A stretch of 64,000 bases of DNA from Erwinia_E haradaeae_F (GTDB lineage: Bacteria; Pseudomonadota; Gammaproteobacteria; Enterobacterales; Enterobacteriaceae). The notes beneath the pieces were generated by a model. That model was given only the letters and a program-made list of their open reading frames with translations, was not told the origin of the DNA and ran no database searches. The position numbers were made by a program, and so were the translations under genes. The stretch lies in assembly GCF_900698855.1 (NCBI RefSeq), contig NZ_LR217698.1:434001-498000 (forward strand). Direction: 5' to 3'. Positions 8,588 through 16,756 of this stretch are shown piece by piece (position 1 is the first letter of the stretch; each line of letters starts with the position of its first letter).

Positions 8588-8998
8588 ATGTTACAACCAA
8601 AGCGTACCAAATTTCGTAAAATGCAAAAAGGTCGTAATCGCGGCTTAGCGCAGGGTACGGATATTAGCTTCGGTTTTTTTGGTTTGAAAGCTATAGACCG
8701 TGGTCGACTGACTGCTCGAGAGATTGAAGCAGCGCGTCGTGCTATGACTCGCGCTATTAAACGTCAAGGTAAAATTTGGATTCGTGTGTTCCCAGATAAA
8801 CCGATTACTCAGAAACCATTAGAGGTTCGCATGGGTAAAGGGAAAGGAAATGTAGAGTACTGGGTCGCTCTTGTCCAGCCTGGTAAAGTTTTATACGAAA
8901 TTGATGGCGTATCAGAAGAGTTGGCTCGGGAGGCCTGTAAACTAGCAGCATCTAAATTATCCATCAAAACCACCTTTATAACTAAAACGGTGATGTAA
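8588..8998 (+). CDS. rplP: 50S ribosomal protein L16
   Basis: L16 of 136 residues, as in E. coli, beginning MLQPKRTKFRKMQKGRNRG. It sits near the A-site tRNA and is a late assembly protein. The arginine hydroxylated in E. coli lies in the VRMGKGKGNVEYW region, which is intact. Its TAA shares a base with the rpmC ATG at 8998, so the two are probably translationally coupled. Confidence 0.97.
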   Translation: MLQPKRTKFRKMQKGRNRGLAQGTDISFGFFGLKAIDRGRLTAREIEAARRAMTRAIKRQGKIWIRVFPDKPITQKPLEVRMGKGKGNVEYWVALVQPGKVLYEIDGVSEELAREACKLAASKLSIKTTFITKTVM

Positions 8999-9189
8999 TG
9001 AGAGAAATGGAAGTTTGCACACAAAGTATAGAAGAGCTTAATAGTCAGTTATTTAAACTATTACAAGAACAGTTGCATTTACGTATGCAGATAAGATCTA
9101 ATCAATGTAAAAAAACTCATATTTTTAAACAGGTTCGCCGTAAAATTGCGCGGATTAAGACTTTATTAACTGAAAAGGCAGGGGCGTGA
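8998..9189 (+). CDS. rpmC: 50S ribosomal protein L29
   Basis: L29 of 63 residues, as in E. coli, a two-helix protein next to L23 at the tunnel exit. It is among the more diverged ribosomal proteins here: the core ELNSQLFKLLQEQLHLRMQ matches the family, but the middle (NQCKKTHIFKQVRRKIARIKTLL) is less alike. The start overlaps the rplP stop and the TGA overlaps the rpsQ ATG at 9189. Confidence 0.95.
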   Translation: MREMEVCTQSIEELNSQLFKLLQEQLHLRMQIRSNQCKKTHIFKQVRRKIARIKTLLTEKAGA

Positions 9190-9443
9190 TGACCGATAAA
9201 ATCCGTACTTTGCAAGGCAGAGTCATGAGTAATAAGATGGAAAAATCTATTGTTGTAGCCATTGAGCGATTTGTGAAACACCCAGTATACGGAAAATTTA
9301 TTAAGCGTACGACAAAATTACATGTGCATGATGAGAAAAATGAATGTAATATCGGTGATACAGTGAGTATTCGTGAATGCCGTCCATTGTCTAAGACCAA
9401 ATCTTGGACTTTGGTTTCTGTTATAGAAAAAGCAATTTTGTAG
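9189..9443 (+). CDS. rpsQ: 30S ribosomal protein S17
   Basis: S17 of 84 residues, as in E. coli, a primary 16S rRNA binder. It begins MTDKIRTLQGRV and ends in SWTLVSVIEKAIL. A GTG at 9186 could add one residue, but ATG at 9189 matches the family start and overlaps the rpmC stop. It is the last gene of the S10 operon, followed 30 bases on by a hairpin terminator. Confidence 0.97.
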   Translation: MTDKIRTLQGRVMSNKMEKSIVVAIERFVKHPVYGKFIKRTTKLHVHDEKNECNIGDTVSIRECRPLSKTKSWTLVSVIEKAIL

Positions 9444-9473
9444 TAGGATTTTCTATAGTTAAAGGTTTGGATT

Positions 9474-9493
9474 AACGGCTCGTTGGAGCCGTT
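9474..9493 (+). terminator. S10 operon terminator after rpsQ
   Basis: AACGGCTC (9474-9481), loop GTTG, GAGCCGTT (9486-9493), followed by TATTATTTCTAT. An 8-bp GC-bearing stem with a T-rich tail at the S10/spc operon boundary fits an intrinsic terminator. Confidence 0.8.
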
Positions 9494-9522
9494 TATTATT
9501 TCTATCTATACGTGACTGGCAG

Positions 9523-9531
9523 TGTTATAAT
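9523..9531 (+). promoter_or_regulatory. spc operon promoter, extended -10
   Basis: TGT followed by TATAAT (9526-9531) is an extended -10 element. No good -35 hexamer lies 16-18 bases upstream. It sits between the S10 terminator and rplN, where E. coli has its spc promoter, and would give a leader of about 75 nt. Confidence 0.65.
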
Positions 9532-9612
9532 ATTTTTCTGTCTAAATATGGCGATTTATAAATAAAATTAAGAAGGTTCCACAGTGTCCATTGAACTAAG
9601 CGGAGTATGACC

Positions 9613-9984
9613 ATGATTCAAGAACAGACTATGCTGAGCGTAGCCGATAATTCTGGTGCACGGCGCGTTATGTGTATTAAAGTTCTAGGCGGATCTCGCC
9701 GCCGTTGTGCAGGGGTAGGAGATATTATTAAAATTACCATTAAAGAAGCTATCCCGCGTGGTAAAGTTAAAAAGGGTGATGTACTAAAAGCAGTAGTTGT
9801 GCGTACCAAAAAAGGTGTTCGTCGTCCAGATGGTTCTGTAATCCGTTTTGATGGTAATGCATGTGTTATATTGAATAATCAAAGTGAACAACCTATTGGC
9901 ACACGAATTTTTGGTCCGATAACTCGTGAATTACGTTGTGAACGGTTTATGAAAATTATCTCTCTGGCACCAGAGGTATTGTAA
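9613..9984 (+). CDS. rplN: 50S ribosomal protein L14
   Basis: L14 of 123 residues, as in E. coli, beginning MIQEQTMLSVADNSGARRVMCIKVLGG. It contributes to inter-subunit bridges and is the target of RsfS. An ATG at 9607 would place the GGAG (9602-9605) too close; ATG 9613 has 7-base spacing and matches the family. First gene of the spc operon. Confidence 0.97.
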   Translation: MIQEQTMLSVADNSGARRVMCIKVLGGSRRRCAGVGDIIKITIKEAIPRGKVKKGDVLKAVVVRTKKGVRRPDGSVIRFDGNACVILNNQSEQPIGTRIFGPITRELRCERFMKIISLAPEVL

Positions 9985-9993
9985 GGAGTAAGT

Positions 9994-10308
9994 ATGGCAG
10001 CTAAGATCAGACGCGGTGATATAGTAATCGTCTTAACTGGAAAAGATAAAGGAAAACAAGGAGTAGTCCGAGAAGTTTTAGTTGAAGGAAAGGTAATGGT
10101 TGAGGGAATTAATTTAATTAAAAAACACCAGAAACCTATTCCATCTTCAAATCAATTAGGTGGAGTCATTACAAAAGAAGCTCCGATTCACATTTCTAAT
10201 GTTGCATTTTTCAATGCAGTAACGGGTAGGCCCGATCGCATAGGATTTAGGTTTAAGGATGGGAAAAAAGTTCGTTTTTTTAAGTCAAATAGTGAAACTA
10301 TTCAGTAA
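9994..10308 (+). CDS. rplX: 50S ribosomal protein L24
   Basis: L24 of 104 residues, as in E. coli, an assembly initiator that binds 23S rRNA domain I. The KOW motif (RRGDIVIVLTGKDKGKQGVV) occupies the N-terminus. AAGGAG lies before the ATG. It precedes rplE by 16 bases. Confidence 0.97.
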   Translation: MAAKIRRGDIVIVLTGKDKGKQGVVREVLVEGKVMVEGINLIKKHQKPIPSSNQLGGVITKEAPIHISNVAFFNAVTGRPDRIGFRFKDGKKVRFFKSNSETIQ

Positions 10309-10324
10309 ATTGGAGCAGTAGACC

Positions 10325-10864
10325 ATGGCGGAATTACATGATTTTTATACAAAAATAGTAGTAAAAAAAATTATGGCTGATTTTCAATACCGTTCCCCCA
10401 TGAGGGTTCCTCGATTTGAGAAGATTACTTTAAATATGGGTGTCGGTGAAGCGATTACTGATAAAAAACTACTAGATAGTGCAGTGGCTGATTTAACAGT
10501 AATTTCTGGTCAAAAACCTTGTATCACTAAAGCGCGTAAGTCAATTGCAGGTTTTAAAATTCGTCAGGACTATCCGATTGGCTGTAAAGTAACGCTTCGC
10601 AGTGAGCGAATGTGGGAGTTCTTGGAGCGACTTATTTCTATTGCTATTCCACGTATTCGTGATTTTCGAGGTTTGTCTACTAAATCTTTTGACGGGCATG
10701 GAAATTATAGTATAGGGGTACGTGAGCAGATTATTTTTCCTGAAATTGATTATGATCAAGTTGATCGTGTTCGTGGGATGGATATTACAATTACTACAAC
10801 TGCAAAATCTGATAATGAAGGTCTTGCGCTGTTAGAAGCATTTAATTTTCCATTCCGTAAATAA
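10325..10864 (+). CDS. rplE: 50S ribosomal protein L5
   Basis: L5 of 179 residues, as in E. coli. It binds 5S rRNA in the central protuberance and contacts P-site tRNA. The family core TLNMGVGEAITDKK and the end FGRDITI-like segment (here VRGMDITITTTAKSDNEG) are present. In E. coli the start of rplE carries the S8 operator; here the equivalent bases have become so A/T-rich that no clear S8-type helix is visible. Confidence 0.97.
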   Translation: MAELHDFYTKIVVKKIMADFQYRSPMRVPRFEKITLNMGVGEAITDKKLLDSAVADLTVISGQKPCITKARKSIAGFKIRQDYPIGCKVTLRSERMWEFLERLISIAIPRIRDFRGLSTKSFDGHGNYSIGVREQIIFPEIDYDQVDRVRGMDITITTTAKSDNEGLALLEAFNFPFRK

Positions 10865-10879
10865 GGAGGGTGGCTTTTT

Positions 10880-11185
10880 ATGGCCAAGAAAGCACTAAAA
10901 GCGCGCGAGATTCTTCGTGTGAAAACAGCTGATAAGTATCGAGTCAAACGTGAAGAACTAAAATCTATTATTTCTGGCCCGAGTACTTCAACTGCAGATC
11001 GATGGGATGCTATGTTAAAGTTACAAACTTTACCACGTGATTCTAGTCCTGTTCGTCAGAGAAATCGATGTCGACAAACTGGTCGGCCACATGGTTATGT
11101 AGGTAAATTTGGTTTAAGCCGAATGAAATTGCGTGAAGCTGCTATGCGTGGTGAAGTTCCTGGTTTAAAAAAAGCTAGTTGGTAG
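10880..11185 (+). CDS. rpsN: 30S ribosomal protein S14
   Basis: S14 of 101 residues, the zinc-free long form found in enterobacteria, with RQRNRCRQTGRPHGYVGKFGLSR near residues 58-80. It binds late in 30S head assembly. The ATG follows AAGGAGGGTGGC. It lies between rplE and rpsH in the spc operon. Confidence 0.97.
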   Translation: MAKKALKAREILRVKTADKYRVKREELKSIISGPSTSTADRWDAMLKLQTLPRDSSPVRQRNRCRQTGRPHGYVGKFGLSRMKLREAAMRGEVPGLKKASW

Positions 11186-11214
11186 CATTACTAATCTCAT
11201 GGGAGTAAATACAA

Positions 11215-11607
11215 ATGAGTATGCAAGATCCAATCGCTGATATGTTGACTCGTATTCGTAATGGGCAGTCTGCAAATAAAGTTTTAGTTAGAATGCCTTT
11301 TTCTAGATTAAAAATGGCAATTGCGAAGGTATTAAAAGAAGAAGGTTACATATTAGAATATAAGACTAGAGGTGGTTGTCGGTTAGAATTAGAATTAACG
11401 CTTAAATATTTTCAAGGTAAGGCTGTTGTTGAAAATATTCAACGTGTTAGTCGTCCTGGGTTACGTATTTTTAAACGTAAAGATGCTTTACCAAAAGTAA
11501 TGGCAGGTTTAGGTATTGCTATAGTTTCTACTTCTAAGGGTGTCGTGACTGACCGTGTAGCTCGAGAGTTTGGTCTAGGCGGCGAAATTATTTGCTATGT
11601 GGCGTAA
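11215..11607 (+). CDS. rpsH: 30S ribosomal protein S8
   Basis: S8 of 130 residues, as in E. coli, beginning MSMQDPIADMLTRIRNGQ. It is a primary 16S binder and in E. coli the translational repressor of the spc operon. The C-terminal signature (GIAIVSTSKGVVTDR, then GGEIICYVA) is intact. It precedes rplF by 12 bases. Confidence 0.97.
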   Translation: MSMQDPIADMLTRIRNGQSANKVLVRMPFSRLKMAIAKVLKEEGYILEYKTRGGCRLELELTLKYFQGKAVVENIQRVSRPGLRIFKRKDALPKVMAGLGIAIVSTSKGVVTDRVAREFGLGGEIICYVA

Positions 11608-11619
11608 TCGGAGAGGGAA

Positions 11620-12153
11620 ATGTCTCGTATTGCTAAAGCACCTATTATAATCCCTTCCGGTGTAGAGGTAGGATTGAATGGTCAAGTTATTTCGATTAAA
11701 AGTATGACACACGAGTTAACTCGTGCCCTACATCAAGCCGTAGAAGTAAAGAGATTTAAGGATTCTTTAATTTTTTCTCCAAGAAAAGGTTTTTTAGATG
11801 GATGGGCTCAAGCAGGTACTTCGCGTTCCTTGGTGTATTCTATGATACTTGGTGTAATTAGTAGTTTTTTTAAAAAAATACAGCTAGTTGGTGTGGGTTA
11901 TCGTGTAAGTCTAAAAGACAATAAACTGAACTTAACTTTAGGATTATCTCATCCGATTGAGCATATTCTTCCGGAAGGTATTACGGCGGAATGCCTTAGT
12001 CAGACAGAAATTCTTTTAAAAGGTGCTAATAAACAATTACTAGGCCAGGTTGCAGCTGATCTTCGTGCCTATCGTCCCCCCGAGCCTTATAAAGGTAAAG
12101 GGATTCGTTATTTTAATGAAACTGTACGTAGTAAAGAAGCTAAGAAGAAGTAA
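11620..12153 (+). CDS. rplF: 50S ribosomal protein L6
   Basis: L6 of 177 residues, as in E. coli, beginning MSRIAKAPIIIPSGVEV. It lies near the sarcin-ricin loop. The C-terminal RNA-binding signature YKGKGIRYFNETVRSKEAKKK is intact, while the N-terminal domain is more diverged. Ribosome binding site GGAGAGGGA precedes the ATG. Confidence 0.97.
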   Translation: MSRIAKAPIIIPSGVEVGLNGQVISIKSMTHELTRALHQAVEVKRFKDSLIFSPRKGFLDGWAQAGTSRSLVYSMILGVISSFFKKIQLVGVGYRVSLKDNKLNLTLGLSHPIEHILPEGITAECLSQTEILLKGANKQLLGQVAADLRAYRPPEPYKGKGIRYFNETVRSKEAKKK

Positions 12154-12162
12154 GGTGGTATT

Positions 12163-12516
12163 ATGGATAAAAAATCTTCCCGTTTGCGACGGGCAACTCG
12201 GGTACGGTGTAAATTGAAAGCGCTTGGTGCTATTCGATTAGTTGTTCACCGTACTCCACATCATATTTATGCACAAATAATTACTCCAAGTGGATCAGAT
12301 GTTTTGGTATCAGCTTCTACGGTAGAAAAAGTAATTCGTGACAACTTAATGTATACTGGAAATAAAAAAGCTGCGGAAAACGTTGGAAAAATTATTGCTG
12401 AACGAGCTCTTGAGAAAGGTATTACTCGCGTGTCTTTTGATCGATCTGGTTTTCAGTATCATGGGCGTATCCAGGTGTTAGCAGATTCTGCTCGTTCAGC
12501 TGGTTTACTGTTATAG
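12163..12516 (+). CDS. rplR: 50S ribosomal protein L18
   Basis: L18 of 117 residues, as in E. coli, a 5S rRNA-binding protein of the central protuberance. The N-terminus is rich in basic residues (SRLRRATRVRCKLKALG) and the tail FDRSGFQYHGRIQVLADSAR is typical. AAGGTGG precedes the ATG. Confidence 0.97.
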   Translation: MDKKSSRLRRATRVRCKLKALGAIRLVVHRTPHHIYAQIITPSGSDVLVSASTVEKVIRDNLMYTGNKKAAENVGKIIAERALEKGITRVSFDRSGFQYHGRIQVLADSARSAGLLL

Positions 12517-12531
12517 GCTATGAGGCGTAAG

Positions 12532-13035
12532 ATGGTACACATTGAAAAACAAGTTGGTGAACTACAAGAAAAATTAATCTCGGTAAATCGAGTCTCCAAA
12601 ACTGTTAAAGGCGGTCGTATTTTCTCGTTTACTGCATTAACTGTAGTGGGTGATGGTAATGGTCGAATGGGTTTTGGTTATGGTAAAGCGCGTGAAGTTC
12701 CAGCAGCAATTCAGAAAGCAATGGAAAAAGCCCGTAGAAACATGATTGTTATTTCGTTAAATAACGGGACTTTACAACATGCTGTAAAAGGAGTTCATAC
12801 AGGCTCTCAAATTTTTATGAAACCTGCTTCAGAAGGTACTGGTATTATTGCAGGTGGCGCCATGCGTGCAGTATTAGAAGTGGCTGGTGTTCATAATGTT
12901 TTAGCTAAAACTTATGGCTCTACGAATCCAATCAATGTCGTTCGTGCAACGTTAGATGGTCTTATAAAAATGAAGTCTCCAGAAAGTGTTGCAAGCAAGC
13001 GTGGTAAATCAATTGTAGATATTGTGGGATATTAA
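12532..13035 (+). CDS. rpsE: 30S ribosomal protein S5
   Basis: S5 of 167 residues, as in E. coli, beginning MVHIEKQVGELQEKL. It lies at the mRNA entry tunnel and affects decoding accuracy. An ATG at 12520 would add four residues; ATG 12532 has GAGG 8-10 bases upstream and matches the family start. The dsRNA-binding core (VGDGNGRMGFGYGKAREVPAAI) is complete. Confidence 0.96.
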   Translation: MVHIEKQVGELQEKLISVNRVSKTVKGGRIFSFTALTVVGDGNGRMGFGYGKAREVPAAIQKAMEKARRNMIVISLNNGTLQHAVKGVHTGSQIFMKPASEGTGIIAGGAMRAVLEVAGVHNVLAKTYGSTNPINVVRATLDGLIKMKSPESVASKRGKSIVDIVGY

Positions 13036-13037
13036 TT

Positions 13038-13226
13038 ATGGTTAAGATTATTCAAGTCACTCAAACTAAAAGCTCTATCGGTTGCTTACCTAAACACAAA
13101 GCAACATTACTTGGATTAGGTTTACGTCGTATTAATCAGACTGTGGAGCGTAATGACACACCATCTATTCGTGGTATGGTAAACTCAATTTCCCATATGA
13201 TTACAATAAAAGAAAAAGAGGCGTAA
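13038..13226 (+). CDS. rpmD: 50S ribosomal protein L30
   Basis: L30 of 62 residues; the E. coli protein has 59. The core IGCLPKHKATLLGLGLRRINQTVER matches the family. The tail SISHMITIKEKEA is slightly longer than usual. It starts two bases after the rpsE stop, so coupling is likely. Confidence 0.95.
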   Translation: MVKIIQVTQTKSSIGCLPKHKATLLGLGLRRINQTVERNDTPSIRGMVNSISHMITIKEKEA

Positions 13227-13230
13227 AACA

Positions 13231-13665
13231 ATGTACTTAAATACCCTATCCCCAGCTGACGGATCTAAAGATACGCCTAAACGTCTTGGTCGAGGTGTTG
13301 GATCTGGTCTTGGAAAGACTGCAGGACGAGGTCATAAAGGACAGAAATCACGTTCTGGCGGGGGCCTTAATCGTGGATTTGAAGGTGGACAAATGCCTTT
13401 ATATCGACGTCTGCCTAAGTTTGGTTTTACATCCAGAAAATCTATGGTTACTCAAGAGGTACGTTTATCGGATTTAGCTAAAATTAAAAGTGATTTTGTT
13501 GAACTAAATTCTTTAAAAGAAGCTCGTCTTATAAGTATAAAAACAAAGTTTGTCAAAGTTATTATGTCTGGCACAATTTCTGCGCCAGTAATCATTCGCG
13601 GTTTGCGTGTAACCAAAGGTGCACGGTCTGCTATTAAAGAGGTTGGCGGTACAATTGAGGAATAA
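13231..13665 (+). CDS. rplO: 50S ribosomal protein L15
   Basis: L15 of 144 residues, as in E. coli, a late assembly protein that binds 23S rRNA. The glycine/arginine-rich N-terminus (GVGSGLGKTAGRGHKGQKSRSGGG) is typical. Its end overlaps whatever start secY uses, because no ATG exists at the usual place after the rplO stop. Confidence 0.97.
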   Translation: MYLNTLSPADGSKDTPKRLGRGVGSGLGKTAGRGHKGQKSRSGGGLNRGFEGGQMPLYRRLPKFGFTSRKSMVTQEVRLSDLAKIKSDFVELNSLKEARLISIKTKFVKVIMSGTISAPVIIRGLRVTKGARSAIKEVGGTIEE

Positions 13666-15007
13666 TCACTCGAAGTTATCTAAGAAGACAAAATTCGATC
13701 TTTTAAGTCAAAAAAGCAGTGTTGATGAACTAAAGTCTAGAGTTGTATTTATTATTATAGCTCTCATTGTCTTTCGTATTGGTTCTTTTATTCCAATTCC
13801 AGGCGTGGACGTCACCATTTTTTCGAATCTTCTTGAACAACAACGTGGCACTATTCTTGAAATGTTTAATATGTTCTCTGGTGGTGCTTTAAGTCGTGCA
13901 TCTGTTTTTGCGTTAGGTATTATGCCATATATTTCAGCATCAATTATTATTCAGTTAATAAGCATAGTGAACCCATATTTATCTGAGATTAAAAAAGAGG
14001 GGGAAATTGGGCGTCGTAAGATTGCTCAATATATTCGTTATGGTACATTAATATTAGCCATTATTCAGTCAATTGGTATAGCTGCTGGTTTACCTAATCT
14101 TCCTGGTATGCAAGGATTAGTTTTAAATCCCGATTTCTTTTTCTATATAACTGCTATTATAAGCTTAGTTACTGGGACAATGTTTTTGATGTGGCTAGGT
14201 GAGCAAATTACTGAAAGAGGTATAGGAAACGGTATTTCGATTATTATTTTTGCAGGTATTGTTGCGGGCTTACCTCCTGCAATTGCTCATACTCTTGAGC
14301 AAGTAAGGCAAGGTGATCTCAACTTTTTTTTATTGTTAACGGTTGTGATATTAGTATTTTCTATAACTTTTTTTGTGGTATTTGTTGAGCGTGGTCAACG
14401 ACGTATTATAGTTCATTATGCACAGCGTCAACAGGGTCGTCGTGCATATTCTGCACATAGAACTCATTTACCATTGAAAGTGAATATGGCTGGGGTTATC
14501 CCAGCTATCTTTGCTTCTAGTCTAATATTACTTCCAGCTACTATTTCTTCTTGGTTTGGTGGAGGAGTAAATTGGGATTGGTTGACAGAAATTTCCATGT
14601 TATTACAACCTAATCAACCTCTTTATTTATTACTTTATATAATAGCAATTATTTTTTTCTCTTTTTTTTATACAGCACTTGTTTTCAATTCAAGAGAAAC
14701 GGCTGATAATTTAAAAAAGTGTGGTGCATTTATATTAGGTGTGCGTCCAGGGGAGCAAACGGCAAAATATATTAACAAGGTGATGATTCGTCTAACACTG
14801 ATTGGTGCGTTATATGTTACGTTTATTTGTTTAATTCCAGAGTTTTTAAGAGATGCAATGAAAGTGCCATTTTATTTTGGTGGTACTTCGTTACTTATTG
14901 TTGTTATTGTTATAATGGATTTTATAACTCAATTACAAACTTTACTTATGTCAAATCAGTATGATTCTGTTTTAAAAAAGGCTAATTTAAAAGATTATAA
15001 TAGTTAG
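13655..15007 (+). CDS. secY: SecY, channel subunit of the Sec translocon
   Basis: SecY forms the protein-conducting channel of the inner membrane with SecE and SecG. About ten membrane segments are visible, and the plug and gate region (IPIPGVD, SGGALSRASVFALGIMPYISASIIIQL) and the C-terminal SecA/ribosome loops (FVERGQRRI, FNSRETADNLKKCGAF) are intact. From DELKSRVVF onward it aligns fully with E. coli. The start is unusual: where E. coli has its ATG there is TTA (13676-13678). The closest standard in-frame starts are TTG 13655, used here (450 residues), and GTG 13619, both inside rplO. Confidence 0.9.
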   Translation: MRNNHSKLSKKTKFDLLSQKSSVDELKSRVVFIIIALIVFRIGSFIPIPGVDVTIFSNLLEQQRGTILEMFNMFSGGALSRASVFALGIMPYISASIIIQLISIVNPYLSEIKKEGEIGRRKIAQYIRYGTLILAIIQSIGIAAGLPNLPGMQGLVLNPDFFFYITAIISLVTGTMFLMWLGEQITERGIGNGISIIIFAGIVAGLPPAIAHTLEQVRQGDLNFFLLLTVVILVFSITFFVVFVERGQRRIIVHYAQRQQGRRAYSAHRTHLPLKVNMAGVIPAIFASSLILLPATISSWFGGGVNWDWLTEISMLLQPNQPLYLLLYIIAIIFFSFFYTALVFNSRETADNLKKCGAFILGVRPGEQTAKYINKVMIRLTLIGALYVTFICLIPEFLRDAMKVPFYFGGTSLLIVVIVIMDFITQLQTLLMSNQYDSVLKKANLKDYNS

Positions 15008-15040
15008 TAAAACGATTAAAAGAAGTCATGGAGACCAAAA

Positions 15041-15157
15041 ATGAAAGTATGTACTTCTGTTAGAAGGTTATGTCGTCATTGTAAAATTATTCGACGAAAT
15101 CGAATTGTTCGTGTAATTTGTAGCGCTGAACCTAAGCATAAACAGAGACAAGGTTAA
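15041..15157 (+). CDS. rpmJ: 50S ribosomal protein L36
   Basis: A 38-residue protein, MKVCTSVRRLCRHCKIIRR then NRIVRVICSAEPKHKQRQG, matching E. coli L36 along its whole length. The zinc ligands (Cys-X2-Cys, Cys and His) are present at C11, C14, C27 and H33. It closes the spc operon, 33 bases after secY. Confidence 0.96.
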   Translation: MKVCTSVRRLCRHCKIIRRNRIVRVICSAEPKHKQRQG

Positions 15158-15175
15158 TTTAGTAGCATATTTTTC

Positions 15176-15309
15176 TTGCAAAATTGCATGGAGCTGGATA
15201 GATTAACTAGTTCATATATTCAATTTCTATTCATGCTCATCTTAGCGCTTTAGTAATGTGCTTATTGGATAGAGAGACATTAGTTGTAGTGAATTTATAG
15301 GAGTGCATA
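15176..15309 (+). promoter_or_regulatory. alpha operon promoter and S4-responsive leader
   Basis: TTGCAA (15176-15181), a 17-base spacer and TAGATT (15199-15204) match the E. coli alpha promoter as I remember it, including the flanking CTTGCAAAATTG and GAGCTGG words. The following 100 or so bases lead to TAGGAGTGCATA and the GTG of rpsM, the segment that in E. coli folds into the pseudoknot bound by S4. The promoter is well supported; S4 control is inferred from position and the conserved start region. Confidence 0.7.
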
Positions 15310-15666
15310 GTGGCCCGTATAGCAGGCATTAACATTCCTGATCATCAACATACCGTAATTGCATTAACTACAATTTTCGGTATCGGAAAAACTCGTTCAC
15401 AACTCATCTGTAAATCAACGGGGATTGACGAAAATGTTAAGATCAGTGAGCTATCCGAAGAGAATATCGATATACTGCGTGATTCAGTGTCAAAATTTGT
15501 TGTTGAGGGTGATCTTCGTCGCGAAGTTACTCTGAGCATTAAACGTTTGATGGATCTTGGGTGTTACCGAGGTTTACGTCATCGACGCGGCTTACCAGTT
15601 CGAGGACAACGTACGAAGACTAATGCACGTACTCGCAAAGGTCCTCGTAAACTAATAAAAAAATAG
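15310..15666 (+). CDS. rpsM: 30S ribosomal protein S13
   Basis: S13 of 118 residues, as in E. coli, contacting the P-site tRNA and bridging to the 50S subunit. It starts with GTG, as in E. coli, after TAGGAGTGCATA. The tail GLPVRGQRTKTNARTRKGPRK is fully conserved. First gene of the alpha operon. Confidence 0.97.
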   Translation: MARIAGINIPDHQHTVIALTTIFGIGKTRSQLICKSTGIDENVKISELSEENIDILRDSVSKFVVEGDLRREVTLSIKRLMDLGCYRGLRHRRGLPVRGQRTKTNARTRKGPRKLIKK

Positions 15667-15682
15667 TCTGAGTGATTAAATA

Positions 15683-16072
15683 ATGGCAAAGGCACCAGTT
15701 CGTGCACGTAAGCGTTTAAGAAAGCAAATATCTGATGGTGTTGCGCATATTCATGCGTCTTTTAATAATACCATTGTGACTATTACCGATCGTCAAGGTA
15801 ATGCTTTAGGCTGGGCAACAGCCGGTGGCTCTGGATTTCGAGGTTCTCGTAAGTCTACTCCATTTGCTGCACAGGTTGCCGCAGAACATTGCGCAGAAGT
15901 TGTAAAAGATTATGGAATTAAAAACTTAGAGGTTATGGTTAAGGGTCCAGGTCCAGGGCGCGAATCGACGATTCGTGCCCTGAACGCAGCAGGTTTTCGC
16001 ATCACAAACATTACTGATGTGACTCCGATCCCTCATAACGGTTGTCGTCCGCCTAAAAAGCGTCGTGTATAA
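15683..16072 (+). CDS. rpsK: 30S ribosomal protein S11
   Basis: S11 of 129 residues, as in E. coli, on the 30S platform near the Shine-Dalgarno helix. The signature ITDVTPIPHNGCRPPKKRRV ends the protein unchanged. It is one of the best-conserved genes of the window. It lies 16 bases after rpsM. Confidence 0.97.
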   Translation: MAKAPVRARKRLRKQISDGVAHIHASFNNTIVTITDRQGNALGWATAGGSGFRGSRKSTPFAAQVAAEHCAEVVKDYGIKNLEVMVKGPGPGRESTIRALNAAGFRITNITDVTPIPHNGCRPPKKRRV

Positions 16073-16107
16073 GAGCGGCCTGTTATTAAGGAATTCTGGA
16101 GGCAGAT

Positions 16108-16728
16108 ATGGCAAGATACTTAGGTCCAGTATTAAAACTGAGCCGTCGTGAAGGCACAGATTTATTTCTTAAATCTGGTGTTCGTACAATCGAAACAAAA
16201 TGTAAGTTACAACAAGCTCCTGGTCAACATGGAATACGTAAATCACGTTTATCTGACTATGGTGGACAGTTGCGTGAAAAACAGAAAGTGCGTCGTATGT
16301 ATGGAGTGCTAGAACGTCAATTTTGTAATTATTACAAAGAGGCAGCTCGTCTGAGAGGAAATACTGGAGAAAAACTTTTAGTTCTTTTAGAAAGCCGTCT
16401 TGATAATGTAGTATATCGTATCGGTTTTAGCACTACACGATCAGAGGCGCGTCAACTTGTTAGTCACAAATTAATTATGGTAAATAGACGAGTAGTAAAT
16501 ATTGCTTCATATCAGGTAAAGCCAAATGATATTATCAGTATTTGTGAAAAGGCTCAAAAACAATCTCGTTTAAAATCTGCTTTAGAATTATCTAATCAGC
16601 GCGAAAAGCCAAGTTGGATCGAATTGGATATGAATAAGATGGAAGGTATTTTTAAGCATATCCCAGTACGTACTGATCTTACTGCAGACATTAATGAGCA
16701 TTTGATAGTTGAGCTTTATTCAAAGTAA
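16108..16728 (+). CDS. rpsD: 30S ribosomal protein S4
   Basis: S4 of 206 residues, as in E. coli, beginning MARYLGPVLKLSRREGTDLFL. It initiates 30S assembly, is an rRNA transcription factor and represses the alpha operon. The S4 RNA-binding domain (LESRLDNVVYRIGFSTTRSEARQLVSH) is complete. Ribosome binding site CTGGAGGCAGAT. Confidence 0.97.
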   Translation: MARYLGPVLKLSRREGTDLFLKSGVRTIETKCKLQQAPGQHGIRKSRLSDYGGQLREKQKVRRMYGVLERQFCNYYKEAARLRGNTGEKLLVLLESRLDNVVYRIGFSTTRSEARQLVSHKLIMVNRRVVNIASYQVKPNDIISICEKAQKQSRLKSALELSNQREKPSWIELDMNKMEGIFKHIPVRTDLTADINEHLIVELYSK

Positions 16729-16756
16729 AGTAGAGTGGTGCCAAAGAGAGGATACA

